A stretch of DNA of 64,000 bases from Mesorhizobium loti CJ3sym (GTDB taxonomy: Bacteria; Pseudomonadota; Alphaproteobacteria; Rhizobiales; Rhizobiaceae). Below are positions 1 to 7,540 of this stretch, in pieces; position 1 is the first letter of the stretch; each line of letters opens with the position of its first letter. Where the stretch lies: positions 1 to 64,000 of the forward strand of contig NZ_AXAL01000009.1 of NCBI RefSeq assembly GCF_000472785.1, given 5' to 3'. Below the pieces are notes generated by a model. That model was not told the DNA's origin, ran no database searches, and worked only from the letters and a program-made list of their open reading frames with translations. Position numbers and translations under genes: made by a program.

Positions 1-172
1 TGTGGGGACCATACTCGCTGGGCGCGTCGCGCCACCGAAGGCCGTTCCTGATCACGAAGATGATGCCACTGACGATCCGCCGATCATCGACCCTGGGCAC
101 TCCGTGAGACAGCGGGAAATGCCGCTCGATCCGGCGCATCTGCGCCTCCGACAGCCAGATCAAATCACTCAT
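1..172 (-). mobile_element. IS5-family transposase, N-terminal fragment (runs off the window)
   Basis: The minus strand reads from an ATG at 172 to the window edge without a stop, giving 57 residues that begin MSDLIWLSEAQMRRIERHFP and continue through VDDRRIVSGIIFV and NGLRWRDAP. This is the typical N-terminal (DUF4096-type) domain of rhizobial IS5/IS427-group transposases, which move DNA by a DDE cut-and-paste reaction. A GAGGAG ribosome site lies just upstream of the ATG. The catalytic part lies outside the window, so I cannot tell whether the element is intact. The element end probably lies near position 200, directly against the stop codon of the neighbouring nuclease gene. Confidence 0.85.
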
Positions 173-200
173 TGCAGCGCCTCCTCGCACCGCCAATGAA

Positions 201-2162
201 TCAGCCGTTTGCTGTCTCCGCAAGAACTTTAATAGGTCCTGACCCTAGGTAATGGACTGCCTCATCGTCTGTAATTGCAATATTTAGCTTGTCTCGAACA
301 AACTGGTGCCGGCTTATGCAATCGTGCAACAGCTGGCCCCACGTCTTAATCCACACCTTGCCATTCCCTTCTTTAAAAATGTGCGCGCACCCTGGTGCTC
401 GGTCATTTGAGTTGACGAGCGGATCGAGGTCGTCAGCAACATCGGTACCCACCAACCAAAATGACCATTCGACATTCGTCTTATGATATCGCGTGTCTTT
501 CATTATAGCGCTTGCATACTTTAGCAATTGCCCGAAATCACCGTAGCTCAGGGATTTACTTGCCCGCTTCAATTCTACAATAAGGTGGTGGTCGTCGTCG
601 CGACCACTTCGTTTATTTGACTGGCAAAGCAATAAATCGATGCGCGCATTCTTTCCACCGGAAACCAAGACCGGCTCCAGCACCCTCGTATCCATTTTAA
701 GTTGTCGTAGATGTTCCCGAAGTGCATTCGTCAACGACGATTCCGATTGGCCAAGCGTGAATTGTTCGCCAAACAACCATGAATTTCGTTCAACGATCTG
801 ATGGATGTGTTGGCGTTCCTTCATCGTTGATCTTGTGTCGTCAGAGCAGACCAGAGACCTTAGGCCGATAGCTGTGCTGATACGATGCTCAACGAAAGAG
901 ACAGCATCCAATATATCCGACAACTTCGTTCTATCGAGAAGTAGCGAAAACTGCTTCTGTTTTTCCTTAGAAAGGTTTAGAACTTCTGAAAGTAACCGGG
1001 ATATCTCCTGCGGCCGTTCCTCGATTGCCTCTCGAAGTAACCGGAAAGACAGGGCTTTCGTCATACGGCTCTGTTCATCGAATCCCTTGGCATGATCGTT
1101 GATCGTCACGGCGCACATATTGAATATACGTTTCGCCTGCTTAGTCACTGGCGATACCTCGTTGTCTCCAAACGGGTAGACCTCCTCGTTCTTCCATTTT
1201 TCGATGAGAGACGACGCCTTTTCCCGTTCTCTCTTTCTGAAATGACCCGAGAGGTGTTCGCGGGCCTCTTTAACGAGCTTTACCAGACCCTCTTCCATAT
1301 CGATGTCGGCCAATGAGCCGTTCTGGAGCTCGCCGAAGTGTGAGCTCTTAAGGTATGCCCCGAAATCGAAGCCGGGCGCTCTGACTTCAGGTGCACGCTC
1401 CGATAGCGTAAAGCCCGTTTCGTCGCACAGATACAATGCCCTCCCGAGGGCCATATTCCATTCAATAATCTCGAGATCGGCTTGAACTTTCTTTCCACTT
1501 GAGAGCGTATACGGCCCCAACCGAGCTTCGCTCGACCCGCTGACAATCTTCGTGACGTCGATCTGCTGGTCGTCGTATACGACTGATACAGCCCGATATT
1601 TATTTAGGTAAGGCGCGAATACTCTAGCCAGTTCATTTGAGCGTTCTCTTGTAAAGAACCATTCGGCGCGCTGGAATATATTGTCGATAGACACGATCGT
1701 TTCGGTTGATTTCTGTTTTGATATTACGACGTCACTCACCTCGAAGAGTCCCAAGGTCTCATGGCTGGCGGTGATGTTGTACGATTTGTACTCGTCCCCA
1801 TCTTTGTATGTGGTCTGCCAGGTCACTATTTCACCTAGAGATAGTGCTCGGAAACGACCTTCTCCATTCCTACCCTGTAACAGTCGTTGCTTCTGAATTG
1901 AGCGACTGGCCTTAAGCTTCCAAGAATTTCCGAGCTGAGAAAACAGATGTTCGTTATTGGCGTAGGGTATTCCAGATCCGTCATCCGTGAACAGCAAACG
2001 ACTGATTGCGCCGAGTGCGTTTCGTTTGACAGCAATAGTTATTAAATTTGAGTCCGCATCAAACGCATTGGAGACGACTTCCGCAACAGCTCTGACCGGA
2101 GTGCCCGAGACCAAGCGTTTCCAGAAATCTTGCTGTGCTTTGACCTCGATTGTTTCAGACAT
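201..2162 (-). CDS. GHKL ATPase fused to a PD-(D/E)XK (DUF4263/Shedu-like) nuclease; candidate defence protein
   Basis: This 653-residue protein (ATG at 2162; an upstream TTG would add 12 residues) has two recognisable ends. Residues 1-180 form a GHKL/Hsp90-type ATPase: N-box AVAEVVSNAFDAD (E28, N32), G1-box DDGSGIP (60-66) and G2-box GRNGEGR (97-103). The C-terminal part carries NSWLFGEQF, then ARIDLLL with D509 and, 21 residues on, VELKRA with E530 and K532. That is the D...ExK arrangement of restriction-type nucleases and resembles DUF4263/Shedu domains. A helical linker of about 200 residues joins them. The reading frame is visibly poorer in GC than its neighbours and abuts an IS element, which suggests horizontal transfer. 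A role in phage or plasmid defence is inferred from architecture and context only. The 3' end may have been trimmed by the IS. Confidence 0.75.
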   Translation of the reverse strand: MSETIEVKAQQDFWKRLVSGTPVRAVAEVVSNAFDADSNLITIAVKRNALGAISRLLFTDDGSGIPYANNEHLFSQLGNSWKLKASRSIQKQRLLQGRNGEGRFRALSLGEIVTWQTTYKDGDEYKSYNITASHETLGLFEVSDVVISKQKSTETIVSIDNIFQRAEWFFTRERSNELARVFAPYLNKYRAVSVVYDDQQIDVTKIVSGSSEARLGPYTLSSGKKVQADLEIIEWNMALGRALYLCDETGFTLSERAPEVRAPGFDFGAYLKSSHFGELQNGSLADIDMEEGLVKLVKEAREHLSGHFRKREREKASSLIEKWKNEEVYPFGDNEVSPVTKQAKRIFNMCAVTINDHAKGFDEQSRMTKALSFRLLREAIEERPQEISRLLSEVLNLSKEKQKQFSLLLDRTKLSDILDAVSFVEHRISTAIGLRSLVCSDDTRSTMKERQHIHQIVERNSWLFGEQFTLGQSESSLTNALREHLRQLKMDTRVLEPVLVSGGKNARIDLLLCQSNKRSGRDDDHHLIVELKRASKSLSYGDFGQLLKYASAIMKDTRYHKTNVEWSFWLVGTDVADDLDPLVNSNDRAPGCAHIFKEGNGKVWIKTWGQLLHDCISRHQFVRDKLNIAITDDEAVHYLGSGPIKVLAETANG

Positions 2163-2235
2163 GGCGTTTATCCCAAACCGGTAAATGGCGTGCAGCAACT
2201 GTAATTATTATGGCATGAAGTACCATTCATTTCTG

Positions 2236-2862
2236 ATGAATTGGCGGCCACCCTCCGCAGCGCCTCCACTTCGCGAGCCATCACGCAGCCGACCACTCTT
2301 TGAGGACGCTCCACCCCAGCGTATCCTCAGCCCAACTTGGGGACCCCTCACACACACCACTCCAGACACCATCGCCTCTTTCGGCCTCGCCATCGGCGGC
2401 ATCTTCGGCCTTGCCGGCACCTTCGTCGCCAGCGCTCCGCTGCGCGAATCCCTCTGGGCGATCGACGGCGTGGCGCTTGTGGTGGCGACGGCCTTGCTCA
2501 CCATGAAATACCAGCGGCTGGGCAATGACTGCTTCGTCGCGGGCTTCCTGACCTTCCTGGCCGGCGAGACGCTGTTGCTGGCCGGCAATGCGGCCGGCTT
2601 GCAGGCCAGCGTGCCTTCCTATGTCGGCGGCATTTCGCTTTGGGCGGCGGCTCTGATCCTGATCAGCGTGCCCTCCACTTTTGCGCTGTGGATGCGGCTC
2701 ACCGCGCTCGTCGCCGCCGCGCTGTTCCTGGTCTCGGTGAGCATGGTGCTGTGGGGCACGCCCTTGCTGCCGACCTCGTCACCCCTGCCCGCCGCCGGCT
2801 ATCCCTTCCTGGTGCTGACTTTTGCTGGCTGGATCTGGACGCTGGTGAGGGCTGAGGGGTGA
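2236..2862 (+). CDS. Hypothetical integral membrane protein
   Basis: I do not recognise a named family. From about residue 45 onward the protein is a run of hydrophobic segments (for example SFGLAIGGIFGLAGTFVA, GVALVVATALLTM, FLTFLAGETLLLAG, LWAAALILISVPS, LVAAALFLVSVSMVLWG and FLVLTFAGWIWTLV), consistent with five or six membrane helices and short loops. The start is uncertain: ATGs exist at 2185, 2215 and 2236, all in the composition-shift zone beside the nuclease gene. The first 45 residues are proline/arginine-rich and do not look like part of the membrane domain, so the native 5' end may have been replaced when the neighbouring insert arrived. Confidence 0.55.
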   Translation: MNWRPPSAAPPLREPSRSRPLFEDAPPQRILSPTWGPLTHTTPDTIASFGLAIGGIFGLAGTFVASAPLRESLWAIDGVALVVATALLTMKYQRLGNDCFVAGFLTFLAGETLLLAGNAAGLQASVPSYVGGISLWAAALILISVPSTFALWMRLTALVAAALFLVSVSMVLWGTPLLPTSSPLPAAGYPFLVLTFAGWIWTLVRAEG

Positions 2863-2877
2863 GCTGGGCGTGCTCTT

Positions 2878-3051
2878 CCTTCCCCCCTTGTGGGGGAAGG
2901 TGGATCGGCGCGCAGCGCCGAGACGGATGAGGGGTGTTCCAGCGGAGTGAGGCGTTGGTGTTTTCTGGTTCGGTTCGCCGTTGACGTATCGCCAAGCTGG
3001 AACCATCCGACCTCGCTTCGCGAGGCCACCTTCCCCCACAAGGGGGGAAGG
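2878..3051. repeat. Intergenic palindromic repeat, family A copy 1
   Basis: Two inverted arms (CCTTCCCCCCTTGTGGGGGA at the left, its near complement at the right) enclose the conserved block GGTGGATCGGCGCGCAGCGC...GTTCCAGCGGAGTGAGGCGT. Three further copies occur at 4429, 36535 and 52849. It resembles the Rhizobium intergenic mosaic-type palindromes and could fold as an RNA hairpin. It encodes no plausible protein. Confidence 0.85.
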
Positions 3052-3153
3052 GAAGACCAGCGCCGCGCCCGCCCCGAAGCACGCCCCCGCATTGACATCG
3101 CCCAAATACCGGCGCCTTTGGACACCGGCCATTGGGGGCTAAGGGGGCTATCC

Positions 3154-3252
3154 ATGAAGAAGATCTATGCAAAGCCGACGCTGAACAGGCGCCAGAGGCT
3201 CTCGGCCGTGACGGCTGCAACCTGTCCGATATCGCAATCCTGCGGAAAATAG
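3154..3252 (+). CDS. Putative RiPP (lasso-peptide-like) precursor peptide, 32 residues
   Basis: A short frame with a good ribosome site (AAGGGGG, 7 bases before the ATG) encodes a peptide starting MKKIYAKPTLNRRQRLSAVT and ending in a Cys-containing tail (TCPISQSCGK). The N-terminal Y-x-K-P-x-L pattern followed by basic residues and LSAVTA is what is seen in small rhizobial proteins labelled putative RiPP precursors. It matches the YxxP-type leader bound by RRE proteins in lasso-peptide systems. No modification enzyme (B1/B2 protease, asparagine-synthetase-like cyclase) is encoded nearby, so it is either an orphan served by enzymes elsewhere or a peptide with another role. Confidence 0.5.
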   Translation: MKKIYAKPTLNRRQRLSAVTAATCPISQSCGK

Positions 3253-3333
3253 GGTCCGCTTAAAGGCCCGGCGGGGCGGGTCACCGGGCGCTGTCGCTGG
3301 ACAGCGCCGTCTTCCACGGTTCCAACCGGCTTT

Positions 3334-3347
3334 GTACGGAACCGTAC
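3334..3347. promoter_or_regulatory. Perfect 14-bp palindrome, possible repressor operator
   Basis: GTACGGAACCGTAC is a perfect inverted repeat, with TTT before it and TAA after it. Such sites are typical of TetR-type operators. No TetR-family gene and no clearly controlled gene is adjacent, so it may be a remnant of a lost regulator/promoter pair. The 200 bases between the RiPP-like gene and the next gene hold nothing else I can name. Confidence 0.3.
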
Positions 3348-3453
3348 TAACCGCCCGGCTTGGTTGATCGAGCTCGCGCCGCCGGCTACAAAAATCGGGC
3401 GGCGGACCTTAATCAGGTCGCCAGTGGCCGGCGCGGGACTCAGGCAATTGTCT

Positions 3454-3681
3454 TCACCGGCACGCGCGCCGGCCATTTCCCCTCGTCCGCCCGGCCATCT
3501 CACCGCGAACAATCCAGTTGACGAGGCCACTGTCGACATGCGCCCTGTCCGTGAGCTCGCGCAGCAGCGCCTTGCAATGGTCGGCCCATTGCGCCTCGGG
3601 GATGAGGTGTTCGGCGATGGATGCCTTGAATGCCCTGCGCAGCACATGGAAAGTGAGCGCCGGCCCGGTGGGGTCTTCCAT
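3454..3681 (-). CDS. Small hypothetical protein, 75 residues
   Basis: The frame starts MEDPTGPALTFHVLRRAFKA and contains an amphipathic helical core (SIAEHLIPEAQWADHCKALLRELTD pattern) ending near VNWIVR. It looks like a real compact soluble protein of the kind found as uncharacterised genes in rhizobia, but I cannot assign a function. The last 16 residues (GEMAGRTRGNGRRACR) look unlike the rest, so the 3' end may be frame-shifted or read through. No partner gene is evident on either side. Confidence 0.45.
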   Translation of the reverse strand: MEDPTGPALTFHVLRRAFKASIAEHLIPEAQWADHCKALLRELTDRAHVDSGLVNWIVRGEMAGRTRGNGRRACR

Positions 3682-3900
3682 TGCATTGCTCCCGAAGGGG
3701 GCGGGAGCACGCTGACACTCTCAAGCACCAGCGCCCATTTGCGTGGCCGGCGACAGCGCAACCATGCGCCCCGTGGCGGCGGCGGTCCACAGCCTGGCAG
3801 CGCACGCTTTGCACCGTACATGAAATGTTGGGCTGGGCGATGCTGCAGGCCGACCACGGAGTGCTCGACTCAAACCCCGCTTTGCGCTTCACTTGCGCTC

Positions 3901-4416
3901 ATGTCCGCCCCCGTCGAAATCCGCAACAGCGCCTCCAGCAACACTCTTGCGGGGATCGCGCCGTTCATCGGTGCGGCCGTCGCCGGGGTGCTGGCGTTTC
4001 GCTCGATCTCGACCGACACTGCGCGCGGGCCGGTGTTCCTGCTTATTGTCTTTGCCGTGGGATGCCTTGGCTGGGGCCTGTTCAAGGCGAGCAGCGGGTT
4101 CGACAGCGGGGTTCAGGTGACGCTGGATGCCAAGGGTTTTCGCGACAGGCGCGCCGGCGATGTGCTTGTGCCCTGGGACACGGTGCGAAGCGTCGGCCTG
4201 GTGCATGGCAACCATGGCGGGCCGACGCTGGTGAATTTCGAGCTGACCGGGGAGATGCCGGAGGCGATCAAGTATTCAGGCGCCAATGCATTGAATCTCA
4301 TGCTGCCGGGGGGCGGCAAGACGGTGCATATGGAGATGTCGTCGCTGGATATTTCCGAGGGGGATATGATGGCGGCGATACGGAGATTGGCGCCTGGGGT
4401 GAAGGTGGTGCGCTGA
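3901..4416 (+). CDS. Small membrane protein with a PH-like (bacterial pleckstrin-homology) C-terminal half
   Basis: This 171-residue protein starts MSAPVEIRNS. Two hydrophobic segments (GIAPFIGAAVAGVLAF and GPVFLLIVFAVGCLGWGLF) occupy roughly residues 18-60. A soluble beta-rich part follows with VTLDAKGFRDRRAGDVLVPW, a pattern resembling the first strands of bPH domains (test value, charged turn, conserved W). The function is unknown; such proteins usually sit at the inner membrane. The longer upstream frame is low-complexity, Arg/Pro-rich and unlikely to be coding, so I place the start at the ATG just before the first helix. Confidence 0.6.
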   Translation: MSAPVEIRNSASSNTLAGIAPFIGAAVAGVLAFRSISTDTARGPVFLLIVFAVGCLGWGLFKASSGFDSGVQVTLDAKGFRDRRAGDVLVPWDTVRSVGLVHGNHGGPTLVNFELTGEMPEAIKYSGANALNLMLPGGGKTVHMEMSSLDISEGDMMAAIRRLAPGVKVVR

Positions 4417-4428
4417 CGCGAGCTTTGC

Positions 4429-4609
4429 CCTTCCCCCCTTGTGGGGGAAGGTGGATCGGCGCGCAGCGCCGAGACGGATGAGGGGTGTTCCAGCGGAGTG
4501 AGGCGTTGGTAATTCTGCTTGGTTCAGTGGTGCTGACTTGGCGCCAAGCTGGAACACCCCTCATCCGACCTCGCTTCGCGAGCCCACCTTCTCCCACAAG
4601 GGGAGAAGG
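4429..4609. repeat. Intergenic palindromic repeat, family A copy 2
   Basis: Same arms and same internal block as the copy at 2878. It lies between the convergent PH-like gene and the binding-protein gene and could serve as a bidirectional end-of-transcript hairpin. The arms are slightly shorter and the centre is diverged. Confidence 0.85.
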
Positions 4610-4626
4610 AAGAGCCGCGCTGCGCC

Positions 4627-6267
4627 TTAACTCTCAATCCAAACCTTCTCAAAATGCTGCTCCAGCGCCTGGTGCTGTTCGCAGCCCTCCACCCCCTTGC
4701 GATAGGTCCGGAAGACCGAGCGCCAGTAGGGTTGGATGATGATGCCTGAATCGCGCAGATTCTTCTCGATGCCGGCCATGATCTCCTTGCGGGCCTTGGC
4801 GTCGGGCGTTGCCAGCGCCTTGTCGAGCAAGTCGTCGAACTCCTTGCTGGCGTAGGCGCTTTCGTTCCAGGCGGCGCCCGATCTATAGGCCAGCGCCAGC
4901 ACCTGGACGCCGAGCGGCCGTCCCAGCCATTCGGTGCACGAGAAAGGGTATTTGCTCCAGTCATTCCAGAAGGTGGCGGCGGGCAGCACGGTGCGCTTGA
5001 TCTTGAGGCCGGCCTCGCGCATCTGCGCCGAGATGGCGTCGGCGGTGCTCTTTTGCCATTCGACGTCGACGGAGATGAGCTCGTACTCATGGTCGGCCTT
5101 GCCGGAGGCGGCGAGCAGTTTTTTCGCCTCCTCCACGTCGCGTTTCGCGGGGCCGATATCGGCATATTCGGGGTGCATGGGCCCGACATGGTGGTTGTCG
5201 GCCGGCTTGCCGCGGCCGTCGAGGCCGAGCTTCAGCACCGCGGAATTGTCGACGGCGAGCTGGGCGGCGCGGCGCAGCTTGACGTCGTCATACGGCGAGT
5301 TGCCGATGTTGAAGCGGGCGACGATGGTCGAGCCGGTGGCGATCTCGGAGTTCTTCAGCCCCATCTTGTCGGTCTGCGAGACGGCATCGGATGCGGTTTC
5401 GTGGTCGGTGTCGATCTCGCCGGATTCGAAGGCCGACAGCATGGCGTTGGGGTCGGAGCCGTAGTCGATCCACTGGATGCCATCGAGGTAGAATTCACCT
5501 TTCCACCATGGCTTGTCCTTGCGCTTCACCTCGGCGCCAGTCTCGGCATCCCATTTCACCAAGGCGCAGGGGCCGGTGGTGATGGCAAGCGCCTTCATGG
5601 GGTCGCCGTCGCCATCATAGGAGCGGTGCATGATCAAAGCGGGATAGTCGGCCATGCCGGCGATCAGCGAAATGTCCGGCTTGGGCAGGTTCAGCTTGAT
5701 GGTGTAGTCGTCGACCTTCTCGATGCCGCCGTCGACCACCTTCTTGGTGTCGGCATTGACCAGTGCGCCCATGCGCGCGGCGACCGAATTGCCGGCAACG
5801 CCGGCCTCGCACCAGCGCGTGAGGTTGTGGACGACATCGTCGGCGTTGAAGGTGTCGCCATTCGACCAGGAAATGCCCTTGCGCACATGCAGCGTCAGGG
5901 TTTTCGCGTCGTCGCTCATCTCCCATTTTTCGAGCAGCCAGGGCTCGAACGAGAAATCGGTGTTCCAGCGCACCAGATATTCGTTGCAGTGGCGGGCGAC
6001 GTTGGACATTTCGACGCCGTCGAAGGTGCGCGGGTCCTTGAACCCCTTGACGTTCATGGCGACGCGCAGCACGCCGCCCTTTTTGGGCTCGGCGGCGCGG
6101 GCAGGCGTCGCGGCGAGGCCACCCAGCGCCAGCGCGCCGGCGGCGCTGACGCCAAGGCCGGCCATGAGGGCAAGATATTCGCGGCGGTTGATGGCGCCCA
6201 TTTTGAAATCGTCGGCGACGGGCTTGGCCCGGGGATGCAATTTCCGATCGGTCAGCATGAATCTCAT
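4627..6267 (-). CDS. ABC transporter periplasmic substrate-binding protein (SBP_bac_5, peptide/opine type), Tat-exported
   Basis: This 546-residue protein has a twin-arginine signal ([21 protein letters not shown]28-R29) cut near TPARAAEP. It then has the peptide/nickel-binding family 5 layout: [47 protein letters not shown], and [18 protein letters not shown], the classic lid signature. The start is the ATG preceded by AAGGGA; the longer upstream frame is repeat-derived. It should deliver oligopeptides or a related cationic solute to a permease, but no permease or ATPase gene is next to it, so the partner complex lies elsewhere. A motif about 170 bases upstream is shared with the DddP-like gene at 32585. 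Confidence 0.88.
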   Translation of the reverse strand: MRFMLTDRKLHPRAKPVADDFKMGAINRREYLALMAGLGVSAAGALALGGLAATPARAAEPKKGGVLRVAMNVKGFKDPRTFDGVEMSNVARHCNEYLVRWNTDFSFEPWLLEKWEMSDDAKTLTLHVRKGISWSNGDTFNADDVVHNLTRWCEAGVAGNSVAARMGALVNADTKKVVDGGIEKVDDYTIKLNLPKPDISLIAGMADYPALIMHRSYDGDGDPMKALAITTGPCALVKWDAETGAEVKRKDKPWWKGEFYLDGIQWIDYGSDPNAMLSAFESGEIDTDHETASDAVSQTDKMGLKNSEIATGSTIVARFNIGNSPYDDVKLRRAAQLAVDNSAVLKLGLDGRGKPADNHHVGPMHPEYADIGPAKRDVEEAKKLLAASGKADHEYELISVDVEWQKSTADAISAQMREAGLKIKRTVLPAATFWNDWSKYPFSCTEWLGRPLGVQVLALAYRSGAAWNESAYASKEFDDLLDKALATPDAKARKEIMAGIEKNLRDSGIIIQPYWRSVFRTYRKGVEGCEQHQALEQHFEKVWIES

Positions 6268-6437
6268 CGTCGTTCCCTTATCGTTGGTGCATGCCGCCCA
6301 AGGGTGCGAAGCAAATTTGGGACATGCACGGAAGCAGGCTCGCCCCGGCTGATCGCCTACGCGGGGCGGTTGCGACCGGCGGGGCGCCATTGCCTGAGAC
6401 GGCGATGATAGGGTGAGGTGATGCCGGGGAGTGTTCT

Positions 6438-6473
6438 GGAATCCGCAGGAGTTATGCGGTGTTCCGCAGGGTG
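6438..6473. promoter_or_regulatory. Operator-like motif TCCGCA-N6-ATGCGGT-N-TTCCGCA, copy 1
   Basis: Upstream of the binding-protein gene lie three related half-sites (TCCGCA, ATGCGGT as the inverse, TTCCGCA). The same motif with identical spacing occurs at 32491 upstream of the DddP-like gene. Half-sites of the TTCCGCA/TGCGGAA type are common for IclR- and GntR-family repressors, but no such regulator is in the window. The stretch from the binding-protein start to the repeat at 6527 holds nothing else recognisable. Confidence 0.5.
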
Positions 6474-6526
6474 TGGCGCAAGTGGGTGGTCCGGAACAGG
6501 CCTGTCTACGCCGAGTTCTGTCACCG

Positions 6527-6680
6527 CCCCCCTCTGTCCTGCCGGACATCTCCCCCTCATGGGGGGAGATCGGATGTCATGAATGCCTTCGCCAACGATG
6601 AACGCGGAAGAAACAGCGCCAAGGCAGAAGCTGCCAATCTCCCCCCTTGAGGGGGAGATGTCCGGCAGGACAGAGGGGGG
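6527..6680. repeat. Intergenic palindromic repeat, family B copy 1
   Basis: Arms CCCCCCTCTGTCCTGCCGGA and the exact inverse at the right end surround a second inner inverted pair (CTCCCCCTCATGGGG / CCCCTTGAGGGGGAG). Four other copies lie at 22357, 33933, 51571 and 58468. The unpaired centre differs between copies while the arms are kept. Confidence 0.88.
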
Positions 6681-6725
6681 TGCTGTCCCGCCAGCATTGC
6701 CGAGGACAATGTAGAACGCCCTGAC

Positions 6726-6753
6726 AAAAAACCCGGCTCAAGGCCGGGTTTTT
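6726..6753 (-). terminator. Rho-independent terminator of secB
   Basis: A GC-rich stem (AACCCGGC / GCCGGGTT, loop TCAAG) is followed on the minus strand by a run of T residues, 24 bases past the secB stop. The A-run on the other side means it could also act on the plus strand. Confidence 0.85.
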
Positions 6754-6776
6754 CGAGCAATCCTATCAGCCGAGCC

Positions 6777-7283
6777 TCAGCTCACCTGGACCTTGGACGC
6801 CGCGGCCTGGTCCTCGGCCAGCTTCTGCTGGAACATCTGCGCGAAATCGATCGGGTCGAGCATCAGCGGCGGGAAGCCGCCATTGCGGGTCGCCTCGGCG
6901 ATGATCTGGCGGGCGAAGGGGAACAGAAGGCGCGGGCATTCGATGAACAGGATCGGCAGCATGTGCTCCTGCGGGAAGCCTGCGATGGCGAAGACGCCGC
7001 CATAGACCAGCTCGACGTTGAACAGCACTTCCTGGTCGAAGGAAGCCTTGGCGTTCAGCGTCAGATTGACGTCGAACTGCTTGTCGGAGAGCGGGTTGGC
7101 GTTGACGTTGACGTTGATGGCGATGCCGGGCGCCTTGTCGCGGCCGCGCAGCGAGTTCGGCGCGCCGGGGCTTTCGAAGGACAGGTCCTTCACATACTGG
7201 GCGAGCACGTTGAGCGACGGCTGCGCCGCCGCGTTGCCGTTGCCGTTGGCCGCACCGGTCGGCGCGTCATCATTGCTGGCCAT
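6777..7283 (-). CDS. secB: Protein-export chaperone SecB
   Basis: This 168-residue protein (usual length for alphaproteobacterial SecB) holds unfolded precursors and passes them to SecA for Sec translocation; it works as a cytosolic tetramer. Family hallmarks are visible: [68 protein letters not shown] and [15 protein letters not shown] disordered Asn/Gly/Ala-rich N-terminus precedes the fold. It is a single gene with its own terminator. In other Rhizobiales secB normally neighbours dnaQ, which here lies 28 kb away. Confidence 0.97.
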   Translation of the reverse strand: MASNDDAPTGAANGNGNAAAQPSLNVLAQYVKDLSFESPGAPNSLRGRDKAPGIAINVNVNANPLSDKQFDVNLTLNAKASFDQEVLFNVELVYGGVFAIAGFPQEHMLPILFIECPRLLFPFARQIIAEATRNGGFPPLMLDPIDFAQMFQQKLAEDQAAASKVQVS

Positions 7284-7396
7284 GAGCCGTTTCCTTTTCC
7301 CCTGGGCAGCTTTGCTGACCGAATTGAAATCGGGCGTTGGCTAGCATGGCGGGGATGACAAGACAAGGTTTGCCGCCTTGCGACGGGAGGTGACCC

Positions 7397-7540
7397 AGAC
7401 TGTGTCGAGATTCAGGTCAGGCCGAGTCGAAAATGGTTGATACCGAGAACCGGAGCGGAGCGTACTTTTCGTACGTGAGCACCGGAAGCGCAGGTATCAG
7501 CCATTTGCAGACCGGCATCACCTGAATATCGATACAGTCT
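7397..7540. ncRNA. Structured intergenic element with covarying stems, copy 1
   Basis: The outer arms 7397-7417 and 7520-7540 are complementary over about 19 of 21 positions. Inner arms TGATACC (7438) and GGTATCA (7493) pair, and the centre forms CGTAC-TTTTC-GTACG. The second copy (38725) keeps the 50-base centre unchanged but replaces inner arms with GGCTTCC/GGAAGCC and changes the outer arms, always keeping pairing. The element begins at the stop codon of fxsA, just as copy 2 begins at the stop codon of ppsR. It could be a 3'-UTR structure, an sRNA or a mobile palindrome; I cannot name the family. Confidence 0.6.

Noticed and set aside
2878..3051. Possible CRISPR array from repeated GC-rich units
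   Set aside because: The repeats are dispersed palindromes in different gaps, not tandem direct repeats with spacers, and no cas genes are present.
3364..3900. N-terminal extension of the PH-like membrane protein frame
   Set aside because: The extension is Arg/Pro/Ala-rich without structure, and overlaps a better opposite-strand small gene; the ATG at 3901 sits right before the first helix.
5053..6408. 451-residue plus-strand frame opposite the binding-protein gene
   Set aside because: Antisense to a well-supported Tat-exported binding protein; composition is that of a shadow frame.
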